This document shows, piece after piece, positions 1 through 7,100 of a stretch of DNA of 8,885 nt (its first letter is position 1; every line of letters begins with the position of its first letter). A model generated the notes under the pieces. The model was not told the origin of the DNA. It saw nothing but the letters and a program-made list of their open reading frames with translations, and did not search any database. Position numbers and translations under genes: made by a program. The DNA comes from Sphingomonas sp. UBA4766 (lineage in GTDB: Bacteria; Pseudomonadota; Alphaproteobacteria; Sphingomonadales; Sphingomonadaceae). Where the stretch lies: contig DHHS01000153.1 of the NCBI GenBank assembly GCA_002403415.1, forward strand, positions 1-8,885. The letters run 5' to 3'.

Positions 1-3000
1 GTGACGGCGGGTGTTTCGACCGGCGGGGATCGTGAGGTGCTGAACGCCCAGATTTCGGGCAACACGATCAACGCCGGCCTCACCACAAACATCCGGGTCC
101 GGGCATTGTCCAATTCGACCGCAAGCGGCGACGCCGACTTCAACCTGCGCGGCTACACCGGCGGCGCGACCGATACAGCGGCCGTCGCGACTTACCTCAG
201 CGGTCAGAACGGCGGCACAACGGCAAGTGCAGCGCTACTTGGCGGAAACAACACCGGATCGTTCAACAACACCCCCGGCGGCGCTGCGCCGACCCAGCCC
301 GGAACGCCCGCGTCGCCGCAGTTGGCGCTTGCCGAACTCCCCGCCGCACCGAACGGCAATTTCGATGCAGGATCGAACCAGTTTGACTATGGCGCCGCAC
401 CGCTCGCACTCATCCGCGAAACACTGGGGAACCTTACCGGGCCGTTTGGCGATGGGGTTCGCAACAACTATATCGAGGTTCAGATCGCTCCCGACGGTAC
501 CATTCTGGGCACATCACAAAGCCCAGTATTCCAGACCCAGTTTATCGATCCGGCCGCCGTCCTGACCCCGGAAACGATCGCCTTGCTGACACCGCCGTCG
601 GTCGAGCTTACCCCGCTGGTCGCGGCACAAACCGCAACGCTTGACGAGGCGACACTCGACCAGATTGTAGAAGCCGCCATTGCACGCTGGATCGCGGCTG
701 GCGCGACCGAGGCACAGGTCGCCGCGCTGCGTTCCGTTGATTTCAGCATCAGCAACCTGCCGGGCATCCATTTGGGCAGTGCCACCCCCGGCGGGATCAC
801 AATCGACAGCGACGGCGCGGGATTTGGCTGGTTCATTGACACAACACCGGGCGACGATGTCGAATTTGCTGGCACTGGCACCGCGCGCGCCGGGCTGGAG
901 GGTGGCGCGGCGACCCGGATCGATTTGCTGACGGTCGTACTACACGAGCTTGGCCATACGATCGGGCTGGAGGACACATATCTGTCGAGCGATCGCGAAA
1001 ATCTGCTCTATGGCTATATCACGCCGGGCGAGCGGCGCTTGCCTGCAGTGGGTCAGGCGATTGGCGCACGGCCCGGCAGTGTCACGGCAGAGGCTTTTGC
1101 GCTGGCGCCCACGCTGATCGGGAGCCTGCCCGCCGGGAAAGCGGTTGAAATCAGCTTTGACTCAACGGTCAACGCGGCATCCAACCAGGTCATTACGCAT
1201 CCGTCCTCTGCATCGACGATTTCGGGCACCAATTTCGCGAATGTCACCTCGAACACCCAAACGCTCGTCATCGACACGCTGACGCTGAGCGGGCGGGTGT
1301 TCCTCGACGCCAATCGCGACGGCACCCGGAACGGCGCCGAGACCGGGGTGAATGCGGTGGCGCTCACGCTGTTTGCCGATACCGACAATAATGGCGTGTT
1401 TACTTCGGGTACCGATGTTCAGCTCGCCACGGCCACCACCGGCGCGACCGGCATATATGAATTCCTAAATCTTGCCCCGGGCAATTACATCGTTCGGGTC
1501 GATGCTGGTAACTTCACGGGCGCAGGCGCGCTGGTGGGACGCGTGGCGACGGTGTTCGCGGGCGACCCCGACAATAACGTCGCCAACGACAGCAATGCTG
1601 CGGCACTGAGCGGTGGCATCTCCACAACGCAGGCGATTACACTTGCCTATAACAGCGAGCCGACGGCAGGAATTGGCAATGACGTGAACGCGACGCTCGA
1701 CCTAGGCTTCCTTGTCCCCAATACCGCGCCCAACTACACGTCGACAGCGCCACAACAGAGCTTTACCGAAAATGGGTTGTTCACCCTGATCACGACATCG
1801 GTAACGCTAAGCGATGATCAAACTAACTTTAGCGGCGGCACATTGACGGTGCAGATCGCAACCGGCGCAACATCGGGCGACGAATTGCGCATTCGCCCGG
1901 CCGAAGCTCCATCGTTCGGAATCGAGGTAGTCGGGACGAACGTCAGATTTAATGGGACACAGATCGGCACGATTGCCGCATCGACAACCACAAGCTTCAT
2001 CATCGCGCTCAATGCGAATGCCACGATCAACGCCGTCAGCGCGCTCACGCAGGCGTTCGAGTATCGCAGCACATCCGATAACCCAACCAATACCAACCGC
2101 GTCGTGACCTATACGCTGCAGGACGGTCAGGGAACATTGGGCGGCGGCGCCGACACCACCACGCTGACCCGGACGATCACCGTTGTGCCGGTTGACGATG
2201 CGCCGATTGCGGGCGCCGATAATGGGACTGTCAACGCCAGCGCGACCACGTCAATCGCCGTGCTGGCTAACGACAGCGATGTCGATGGCCCGACGCCCAG
2301 CATCGCGACCATCAACGGCGTTGCACTCGCGGTCGGGGCATCGACAACGCTGGCATCGGGAGCGGTAGTCACGCGCAATGCCGATGGCACAATTGGCTAT
2401 AACCCCAATGGCGCGTTCGACTTCCTGGTTTCAGCGGCAACCGCCGCTGGAACCGGCGCTGCCAATGCACAGGCGGTTGACAGCTTCCAATACGCGCTTG
2501 CAGGCGGCGGCACCGCGACGGTTTCCGTTACGGTCAACGGCGTGGACGGCCCTGGCGATCAGCTTCGCGGCAACACGGGCAATAACACGATTACCGGGAC
2601 CAACGGCGTCGATTTCTTCAACCTGTCGCAAGGGGGCAACGACACAGTATCGGGCGGCTCGAGCAACGACGCCTTTTACTTTGGCGCGGCATTTGCGGCG
2701 GGCGATACAGTCGATGGCGGCGACGGCACCAACGATCAAGTCGCGCTGCAAGGCAATTACAACGACTTAACTTTTGCGGCCAACGCGTTTACCAATGTCG
2801 AAGTGCTGGCGCTTCTATCGAGAACGATCAACACATTTGGCGGCGGCGCTGGTTCCGCGTTCGCGTACAACCTGACCTTCACCGACGCAAATGTCGCTGC
2901 GGGGCAACAGCTTACCATTTTTGCCGGCAGTCTGGTGGCCGGTGAAAACCTGATGGTGAACGCTGGTTCAGAAACGGATGGCTCTTACCGGATCTTTGCC

Positions 3001-3801
3001 GGTCAGGGGTCCGATACAATCGACACCGGCGCTGGTAATGATGGTGTATTTTTCGGCCCCGGCGCCTTCAATACAGGAACCGATTTCATCAACACTGGTG
3101 CGGGGACGAACGATCAGGTTGCCCTCGATGGCAATTATACTTTCACAGTCGGCGACCTGAACTTCCGAAATGTCGAAGTATTGTCGCTTTTCCGCGGCAT
3201 TGATGGTGATCTTGGCAATTATAATCTGACATTCTCTGGCACTCTCGTCGGTTCAGGTCAAACGTTCACAGTGTTCGCGCTTCCTGTGATTACCAATCTC
3301 ACCCTTGATGCGTCATCAGAAACCACTGGCAATTACAGGATCATTGCGGGTTCAGGTAATGACACCATCAGCACTGGTGGTGGCAGTGATTCAATCTTTG
3401 GCGGGCTTGGCGGGGACATTATGGACGCCGGGTCAGGCAGTGACACGTTTGTGTATAATGGAGTGAGCGAATCGACCGGCAACAGTATCGACCGCATCAT
3501 CGGCTTTGTGTCGGGCAGCGACCGGTTTGACCTTGCCCACACCGTCACCGGCATTGCCGCGTCTGTCACCACAGGTAGCCTGTCCACCGCAAGCTTTAAC
3601 ACGGACCTTGCCGCCGCCATTGGCGCGGGCCAGCTCGGTGTAGGTCAGGCGGTACTGTTCACGGCCTCGTCCGGAACACGCGCCGGGCAAACCTTTGTGG
3701 TGGTCGATGCGAACGGTATCGCAGGATATCAGTCAGATAGCGATTATGTGATCCAGCTTAGCAACCCGCCTGCTTCCCTGACCGTCGCCGACTTTATCTG
3801 A
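1..3801 (+). CDS. Large secreted RTX-type calcium-binding protein with metzincin-like domain (5' partial)
   Basis: The frame is open from base 1 to TGA at 3799-3801 (1266 codons seen). The GTG at base 1 is probably only the window edge, because the first ~90 residues look like the end of a beta-helix (ISGNTIN). Residues ~213-350 form a matrixin/metzincin-like domain with HELGHTIGLED at 315-325: H315, E316 and H319 are in place, but D325 stands where the third His is usual. The expected Met-turn before the PGERRLP segment reads NLLYGY, without Met. Residues ~428-571 resemble an SdrD B-like domain (DANRDGTRNGAE, a likely calcium loop). Residues ~573-735 and ~736-848 resemble cadherin/Ig-like domains. 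RTX-like Gly/Asp repeats lie at ~858-895, 1000-1021 and 1116-1154. The C-terminus (DYVIQL...LTVADFI) fits a type I secretion signal. By family this is an exported, calcium-folded surface or extracellular protein; protease activity is inference. No type I transporter genes are in the window. Confidence 0.85.
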   Translation: MTAGVSTGGDREVLNAQISGNTINAGLTTNIRVRALSNSTASGDADFNLRGYTGGATDTAAVATYLSGQNGGTTASAALLGGNNTGSFNNTPGGAAPTQPGTPASPQLALAELPAAPNGNFDAGSNQFDYGAAPLALIRETLGNLTGPFGDGVRNNYIEVQIAPDGTILGTSQSPVFQTQFIDPAAVLTPETIALLTPPSVELTPLVAAQTATLDEATLDQIVEAAIARWIAAGATEAQVAALRSVDFSISNLPGIHLGSATPGGITIDSDGAGFGWFIDTTPGDDVEFAGTGTARAGLEGGAATRIDLLTVVLHELGHTIGLEDTYLSSDRENLLYGYITPGERRLPAVGQAIGARPGSVTAEAFALAPTLIGSLPAGKAVEISFDSTVNAASNQVITHPSSASTISGTNFANVTSNTQTLVIDTLTLSGRVFLDANRDGTRNGAETGVNAVALTLFADTDNNGVFTSGTDVQLATATTGATGIYEFLNLAPGNYIVRVDAGNFTGAGALVGRVATVFAGDPDNNVANDSNAAALSGGISTTQAITLAYNSEPTAGIGNDVNATLDLGFLVPNTAPNYTSTAPQQSFTENGLFTLITTSVTLSDDQTNFSGGTLTVQIATGATSGDELRIRPAEAPSFGIEVVGTNVRFNGTQIGTIAASTTTSFIIALNANATINAVSALTQAFEYRSTSDNPTNTNRVVTYTLQDGQGTLGGGADTTTLTRTITVVPVDDAPIAGADNGTVNASATTSIAVLANDSDVDGPTPSIATINGVALAVGASTTLASGAVVTRNADGTIGYNPNGAFDFLVSAATAAGTGAANAQAVDSFQYALAGGGTATVSVTVNGVDGPGDQLRGNTGNNTITGTNGVDFFNLSQGGNDTVSGGSSNDAFYFGAAFAAGDTVDGGDGTNDQVALQGNYNDLTFAANAFTNVEVLALLSRTINTFGGGAGSAFAYNLTFTDANVAAGQQLTIFAGSLVAGENLMVNAGSETDGSYRIFAGQGSDTIDTGAGNDGVFFGPGAFNTGTDFINTGAGTNDQVALDGNYTFTVGDLNFRNVEVLSLFRGIDGDLGNYNLTFSGTLVGSGQTFTVFALPVITNLTLDASSETTGNYRIIAGSGNDTISTGGGSDSIFGGLGGDIMDAGSGSDTFVYNGVSESTGNSIDRIIGFVSGSDRFDLAHTVTGIAASVTTGSLSTASFNTDLAAAIGAGQLGVGQAVLFTASSGTRAGQTFVVVDANGIAGYQSDSDYVIQLSNPPASLTVADFI
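2665..3384 (+). repeat. Two tandem ~120-residue modules inside the RTX protein
   Basis: Residues 889-1012 (bases 2665-3036) and 1013-1128 (3037-3384) align along their length. Shared landmarks in order are ND..(F/Y)FG near the start, TNDQVAL.GNY, F.NVEVL.L, YNLTF, a .GQ.(L/F)T(I/V)FA segment, and SET.G.YRI.AG.G.DTI.TG.G at the end. Each copy therefore consists of a non-RTX beta-rich segment bounded by short RTX-like nonapeptide clusters. The copies are diverged in sequence (124 versus 116 residues), so the duplication is not recent. A third, partial start follows at residue 1129 and runs into the final RTX block. The function of the module is not known to me. Confidence 0.75.
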
Positions 3802-3835
3802 TCGCAGCCGCAGCGAGCTGGTGGGCTTAGCAGAT

Positions 3836-3843
3836 AGAGGGAG
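3836..3843 (+). promoter_or_regulatory. Ribosome binding site of the carbonic anhydrase-like gene
   Basis: AGAGGGAG lies 5 bases before the ATG at 3849 and supports that start. The whole gap after the RTX gene (3802-3848, 47 bases) shows no hairpin followed by a T-run, so read-through from the upstream gene is possible. No convincing promoter is visible in the gap either. Confidence 0.6.
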
Positions 3844-3848
3844 TCGCC

Positions 3849-4376
3849 ATGCCGCGCTATGAAATCGACGGGAAGACGCCACTGCTCGACCCCGAGGGCG
3901 TGTGGATCGCGCCCAGCGCCGATGTGATCGGCGACGTCCGTCTGGGCGCACACGCCAGCGTGTGGTTCGGAGCAGTCATTCGCGGCGACAACACGCCGAT
4001 CATCGTCGGCGCGCGCAGCAATGTACAGGAAGGGGCGATGCTCCATTCCGACCCCGGCGCGCCGCTGACCATCGGGGAGGCTTGCACCATCGGCCATCAC
4101 GCGATCCTGCACGGCTGCACGGTGGAGGATCTGGTGTTGATCGGCATGGGTGCGATCGTGCTGAACCGGGCGTTGATCGGCACAGGGTCGATCGTGGGCG
4201 CAGGCGCGCTAGTGACCGAGGGGAAAGTGTTTCCCCCCAACAGCCTCATCGTCGGCAGCCCGGCGCGGATAGCGCGCACACTCGACGAAACGGCGCAGGC
4301 GATGCTGCGCGCGTCCGCCGACCATTATGTCGCCAAGAGCCTCGCCTGCGCGACCGGGCTGCGCCGGGTCGACTAA
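3849..4376 (+). CDS. Gamma carbonic anhydrase family protein (left-handed beta-helix hexapeptide repeat)
   Basis: The product has 175 residues, the usual length for the short YrdA/PaaY/CamH-like group. It has the hexapeptide pattern throughout (for example IGDVRLGAHASVWFGAVIRG, then IGTGSIVGAGALV). The three expected metal ligands are visible as H66 (MLHSDP), H83 (IGH) and H88 (LHGC), the spacing typical of gamma carbonic anhydrases. R45 and D47 of the conserved VIRGD and Q60 of NVQEG are also present. The family forms trimers with a metal ion at each subunit interface and may hydrate CO2, though many short members have weak or unproven activity. It is cytoplasmic, since no signal peptide is seen. 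ATG at 3849 has a good ribosome binding site. Its TAA stop overlaps the stop of the convergent aminopeptidase gene by 4 bases. The family call is firm; the physiological substrate is uncertain. Confidence 0.93.
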   Translation: MPRYEIDGKTPLLDPEGVWIAPSADVIGDVRLGAHASVWFGAVIRGDNTPIIVGARSNVQEGAMLHSDPGAPLTIGEACTIGHHAILHGCTVEDLVLIGMGAIVLNRALIGTGSIVGAGALVTEGKVFPPNSLIVGSPARIARTLDETAQAMLRASADHYVAKSLACATGLRRVD

Positions 4377-6982
4377 CTTCCCGCCAGCCACGCCGCGACG
4401 GCGGGGCGGAGCCGGTCGGCAGCCGCCTTGCGCGCGGCGATCGTTGTCAGCGCGCGCTTTACCCCACCGCGTGACGCCTCAGGCAGGTTCGCTTCGGCAA
4501 AGGCCGTGATCTTCGCGGGCATAGCCGGATTGTTCGACCGCGCGCCAAGTGCCGGGATAAAGCCCGCGCGCGTGCTCGTTTCCAACAGACCATTGACGAG
4601 ATCGAGATTGGCGACCGCAAAGTCAAACGCCATGTCGGGGTGCCGCCCGGAAATGGCGACCAGCAATTCAGCCCGCTGCGGCGCGGTAAAGTCGCTTGCC
4701 TTCACCAGGCCCAGCGCGCGTTCGGCAAGCCGCGCATCACGCGCTGTACCCAGCAGGCGGATATAGCCGTTTTTCGCGACCGGATTATTGGTGCCGCGGG
4801 TAATGGCGAGCAACGCTTCCCATTCCTCGGGCGTCGCATTTGCGGCATAGGTGATGAGGATTGGCTGGCGGATCGCGGGCGGTATCGCATTGGGATCGGT
4901 CGCGAGGGCCGCGACATACCGTCGCGCCTGCGCCGCCACCTCTGCGTCTCCCGCCAACCCCAGCCGGGAGACGAGCGTTTCGCGCAGATTTGTGACGATC
5001 GGCGCTTCGTCCGCGCCTGCGGCATAGCCCACCCGCTGCATCACCGGCGCGAGCAGGGTCGCGGTGCGCGCGCGCAGCGGCGCTTCCAGCTCGGTCTGCG
5101 CGAAAAACCCTGCGAGACCGCCAATATCATCGGCGATCATGTCCCATTCGAGCGGGCTGGCGTCCGGCGTGACGGCGGCGACCAGCTCAAAATACCGCGC
5201 CAGACTCTGATCGCCCGAGGCTGCCAGTGCGAAATCATCGCCCAGCGTGCCCAGCCGGTCGGCCAGCGCCAATTTGGCATAATCACGCACCAGCGCGGCA
5301 TGGCTCGCATCATCATATTGCACGCGGACATAACTGCCCTTGCCCTGATTGACGACGACCGGACCACAGCCCGCAACGGTCACGCCATAGGGCTTGTCCG
5401 ACTTGACAAGCGTGGTCGTCACCGGATTGCCGACGGTGCCAATTTTCAGCGGCACAGTCCAAAGTTGCGGCTGTTTGGACGCCGCATCAAGCCCGAACCG
5501 CCCTTGCTCCAGCGTAACGCGCGTCGCCCCGCCCTCGCACGCGGCACGTTGCACACGGATCAGCGGCACACCGCCTTGCAACGTGAAATCATGCGCGAAG
5601 CTTGCGACCGACCGCCCCGACGTGGACGACAGTTCGGCCCATAGCTGGTCGGTGACGGTGTTCCCATATTTATACTTCGCCATGTAGCGGCGAATGCCGT
5701 CGCGAAACGCGTCCGCTCCGACCGTCGATTCGATCATGCCGATCACCGCCTGACCCTTTTGATAGGTGATGCCGTCAAACGCTTCACCGATCTGGTCGAC
5801 CGTTTCGACCTTGCGGATGATCGGGTGGGTCGCAGCGGTCGAATCGGCGCCCATCGCGCCTTCGCGATCCTGCGACACGGCCGTTTCGCGCGCCAGCCAT
5901 TCGGGGTTCAGGTCGGCGCTCGCCTTATTTTCCATCCACGACGCAAATCCTTCGTTCAGCCACAGATCATCCCACCACCGCATGGTGACGAGATTGCCGA
6001 ACCATTGATGCGCAATTTCATGCGCCACAGTGATGAAGATATTCTGCTTGCCACTGACGGTCGCACGCTTGGCGTCGAACAATACGGTTGGCTCGAAATA
6101 GAAAATCGCGCCCCAATTTTCCATTGCACCGAAAAACTGGCTGGAGCCCGGCGCCGCGATCATATCGAGCTTGGGCAGCGGATAAGGTTGACCGAAATAA
6201 TCGTCATAATAGGTCAGCAGTCGCTTGGCAGAGACCAGCGCATAATCCCCCTGATCCACGACACCACGGCGCGTAATGATGCCGATTTCGGTCTTGCCCG
6301 CCATCACCGTCTTGCGCTCGACATCACCCATGCCGAGAAACAGGAGATAGGACGACATCACCGGTGTTTCGGCAAAGCTGTAGAGCTTGCGGCCATCAGC
6401 AAGGCGCGAGACGGTCGCGGGCATATTGGAATAGGCAAGCTGATTGGCGGGCGCGACGGCGGCGAGCCGGAACTTCGCCTTGAATGCTGGTTCGTCGAAC
6501 ATGGGGGCAAAACGGCGCGCGTCGGGCGCCTCGAATTGCGTCGCCAGCATCCGCGCGGGCGAGCCATCCGCATTCTTGTAATCAATCGCGAAGAACCCGG
6601 CGGCGGTATCGTTGATCTTGCCTGACCACGCAAAGCCCAGCCGGTGCTCCCCGCCCTTCAGCGGGCGCGGCGCGAGCAAGGTAATCCGCTGCGTCGCGGC
6701 ATCAAGGCGATAGCGCACTGGCCGCCCGTCGAGCGTGGCGCGGGTGATGTTAAGGTCAGCAGCATTCAGCGTGATCGCGCGCGTGTTGGGCCGCACCCGC
6801 ACGGTAATCGTCTCAGTGCCGGTAAAGGTCTTGGCCTGCGCATTGGGATCGACGCGGATGTCGTAGAGCACCGGCGTCACGCTGTTCGGCAATTGGCCCG
6901 TTGCCAGTGCAGGCGTTGAAACCGATGCGAGCAGCGCCGCGCCGCTGCCAAAACCAATCGCCCACCGCCCCAATTTACGCAT
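4373..6982 (-). CDS. Periplasmic M1 family zinc metallo-aminopeptidase
   Basis: The product has 869 residues counted from ATG at 6980-6982. Residues 1-27 form a signal peptide (MRKLGR, then a hydrophobic stretch, then PALA with likely cleavage after A27), so the enzyme is probably exported to the periplasm. The M1 N-terminal beta domain follows. The catalytic domain has the exopeptidase motif GAMENWG (285-291), zinc site HEIAH (H321, E322, H325) with third ligand E344 in WLNEGFASW, and probable catalytic Y407 (ITYQKGQ). An ERAP1-like helical C-terminal domain covers roughly 539-855. It should remove N-terminal residues from peptides, serving nutrition or turnover. The frame stays open for 108 more codons upstream (to 7306), but that extension overlaps the divergent flavin oxidoreductase gene, lacks M1 similarity and would bury the signal peptide. 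AAGGA 8 bases before the chosen ATG supports the short form. Confidence 0.95.
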   Translation of the reverse strand: MRKLGRWAIGFGSGAALLASVSTPALATGQLPNSVTPVLYDIRVDPNAQAKTFTGTETITVRVRPNTRAITLNAADLNITRATLDGRPVRYRLDAATQRITLLAPRPLKGGEHRLGFAWSGKINDTAAGFFAIDYKNADGSPARMLATQFEAPDARRFAPMFDEPAFKAKFRLAAVAPANQLAYSNMPATVSRLADGRKLYSFAETPVMSSYLLFLGMGDVERKTVMAGKTEIGIITRRGVVDQGDYALVSAKRLLTYYDDYFGQPYPLPKLDMIAAPGSSQFFGAMENWGAIFYFEPTVLFDAKRATVSGKQNIFITVAHEIAHQWFGNLVTMRWWDDLWLNEGFASWMENKASADLNPEWLARETAVSQDREGAMGADSTAATHPIIRKVETVDQIGEAFDGITYQKGQAVIGMIESTVGADAFRDGIRRYMAKYKYGNTVTDQLWAELSSTSGRSVASFAHDFTLQGGVPLIRVQRAACEGGATRVTLEQGRFGLDAASKQPQLWTVPLKIGTVGNPVTTTLVKSDKPYGVTVAGCGPVVVNQGKGSYVRVQYDDASHAALVRDYAKLALADRLGTLGDDFALAASGDQSLARYFELVAAVTPDASPLEWDMIADDIGGLAGFFAQTELEAPLRARTATLLAPVMQRVGYAAGADEAPIVTNLRETLVSRLGLAGDAEVAAQARRYVAALATDPNAIPPAIRQPILITYAANATPEEWEALLAITRGTNNPVAKNGYIRLLGTARDARLAERALGLVKASDFTAPQRAELLVAISGRHPDMAFDFAVANLDLVNGLLETSTRAGFIPALGARSNNPAMPAKITAFAEANLPEASRGGVKRALTTIAARKAAADRLRPAVAAWLAGS

Positions 6983-6990
6983 CAACACAA

Positions 6991-6995
6991 TCCTT
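6991..6995 (-). promoter_or_regulatory. Ribosome binding site of the M1 aminopeptidase
   Basis: On the minus strand AAGGA sits 8 bases before the ATG at 6980-6982. It decides the start, because the longer open frame has no comparable site and runs into the divergent gene. Confidence 0.65.
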
Positions 6996-7000
6996 GATCC

Positions 7001-7017
7001 TAATATACGAAATATTA
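7001..7017. repeat. Perfect AT-rich inverted repeat, candidate operator
   Basis: TAATAT, 5 bases (ACGAA), then ATATTA: a perfect 6-bp dyad in the divergent promoter region, 18 bases upstream of the aminopeptidase ATG. The size suits a dimeric regulator, but the arms also read as -10-like elements, so the symmetry could come from overlapping promoters or from chance in an AT-rich patch. Confidence 0.35.
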
Positions 7018-7050
7018 TTTCAGCTCTTTTTAAGCGATTTGGCGTCCTAG

Positions 7051-7064
7051 GCAACCGGCAACCG
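7051..7064. repeat. Short tandem repeat GCAACCG x2
   Basis: Two exact head-to-tail copies of GCAACCG lie in the divergent promoter region, 36 bases before the oxidoreductase ATG. They could be a direct-repeat regulator site. With only two 7-base units, chance is also plausible. Confidence 0.3.
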
Positions 7065-7100
7065 CTGGACAGCGAGGCGGGTTTCGCTAAACAAAACGCT

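Larger units (their letters stand above)
6983..7100. promoter_or_regulatory. Divergent promoter region between aminopeptidase and flavin oxidoreductase genes
   Basis: This 118-base gap separates two divergently read genes, so it must hold both promoters unless one gene is read from further away. Positions 7001-7040 are markedly AT-rich in otherwise GC-rich DNA. TAATAT, a possible -10 element, occurs on both strands (plus 7001-7006, minus 7017-7012). I could not assign a convincing -35 box with proper spacing on either strand. On the plus strand TGGACA at 7066-7071 is close to a -35 consensus, but the matching -10 (TAAACA at 7088-7093) is weak. Confidence 0.5.

Noticed and set aside
480..977. 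165-codon minus-strand open frame inside the RTX gene
   Set aside because: It is low-complexity Ser/Ala/Pro/Val sequence typical of a reverse-strand shadow, and the plus strand codes for the metzincin-like domain here.
3802..3848. Possible terminator between the RTX and carbonic anhydrase-like genes
   Set aside because: Only 3-4 bp stems can be formed and no T-run follows.
3902..4474. 190-codon plus-strand open frame overlapping the carbonic anhydrase-like gene
   Set aside because: It is an Arg-rich frame-shifted reading of the hexapeptide gene and has no family features.
4640..5644. 334-codon plus-strand open frame antisense to the aminopeptidase gene
   Set aside because: It is rich in Arg, Gly and His with no domain pattern, as expected of an antisense shadow in GC-rich DNA. 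The minus-strand M1 gene explains the region fully.
5759..6625. 288-codon plus-strand open frame antisense to the catalytic domain of the aminopeptidase
   Set aside because: It is a shadow frame of the strongly conserved HEIAH/GAMENWG region, with no recognisable fold of its own.
7071..7088. AGCGA/TCGCT hairpin just before the oxidoreductase start
   Set aside because: A 5-bp stem with an 8-base loop is too weak to claim as a regulatory structure in GC-rich DNA.
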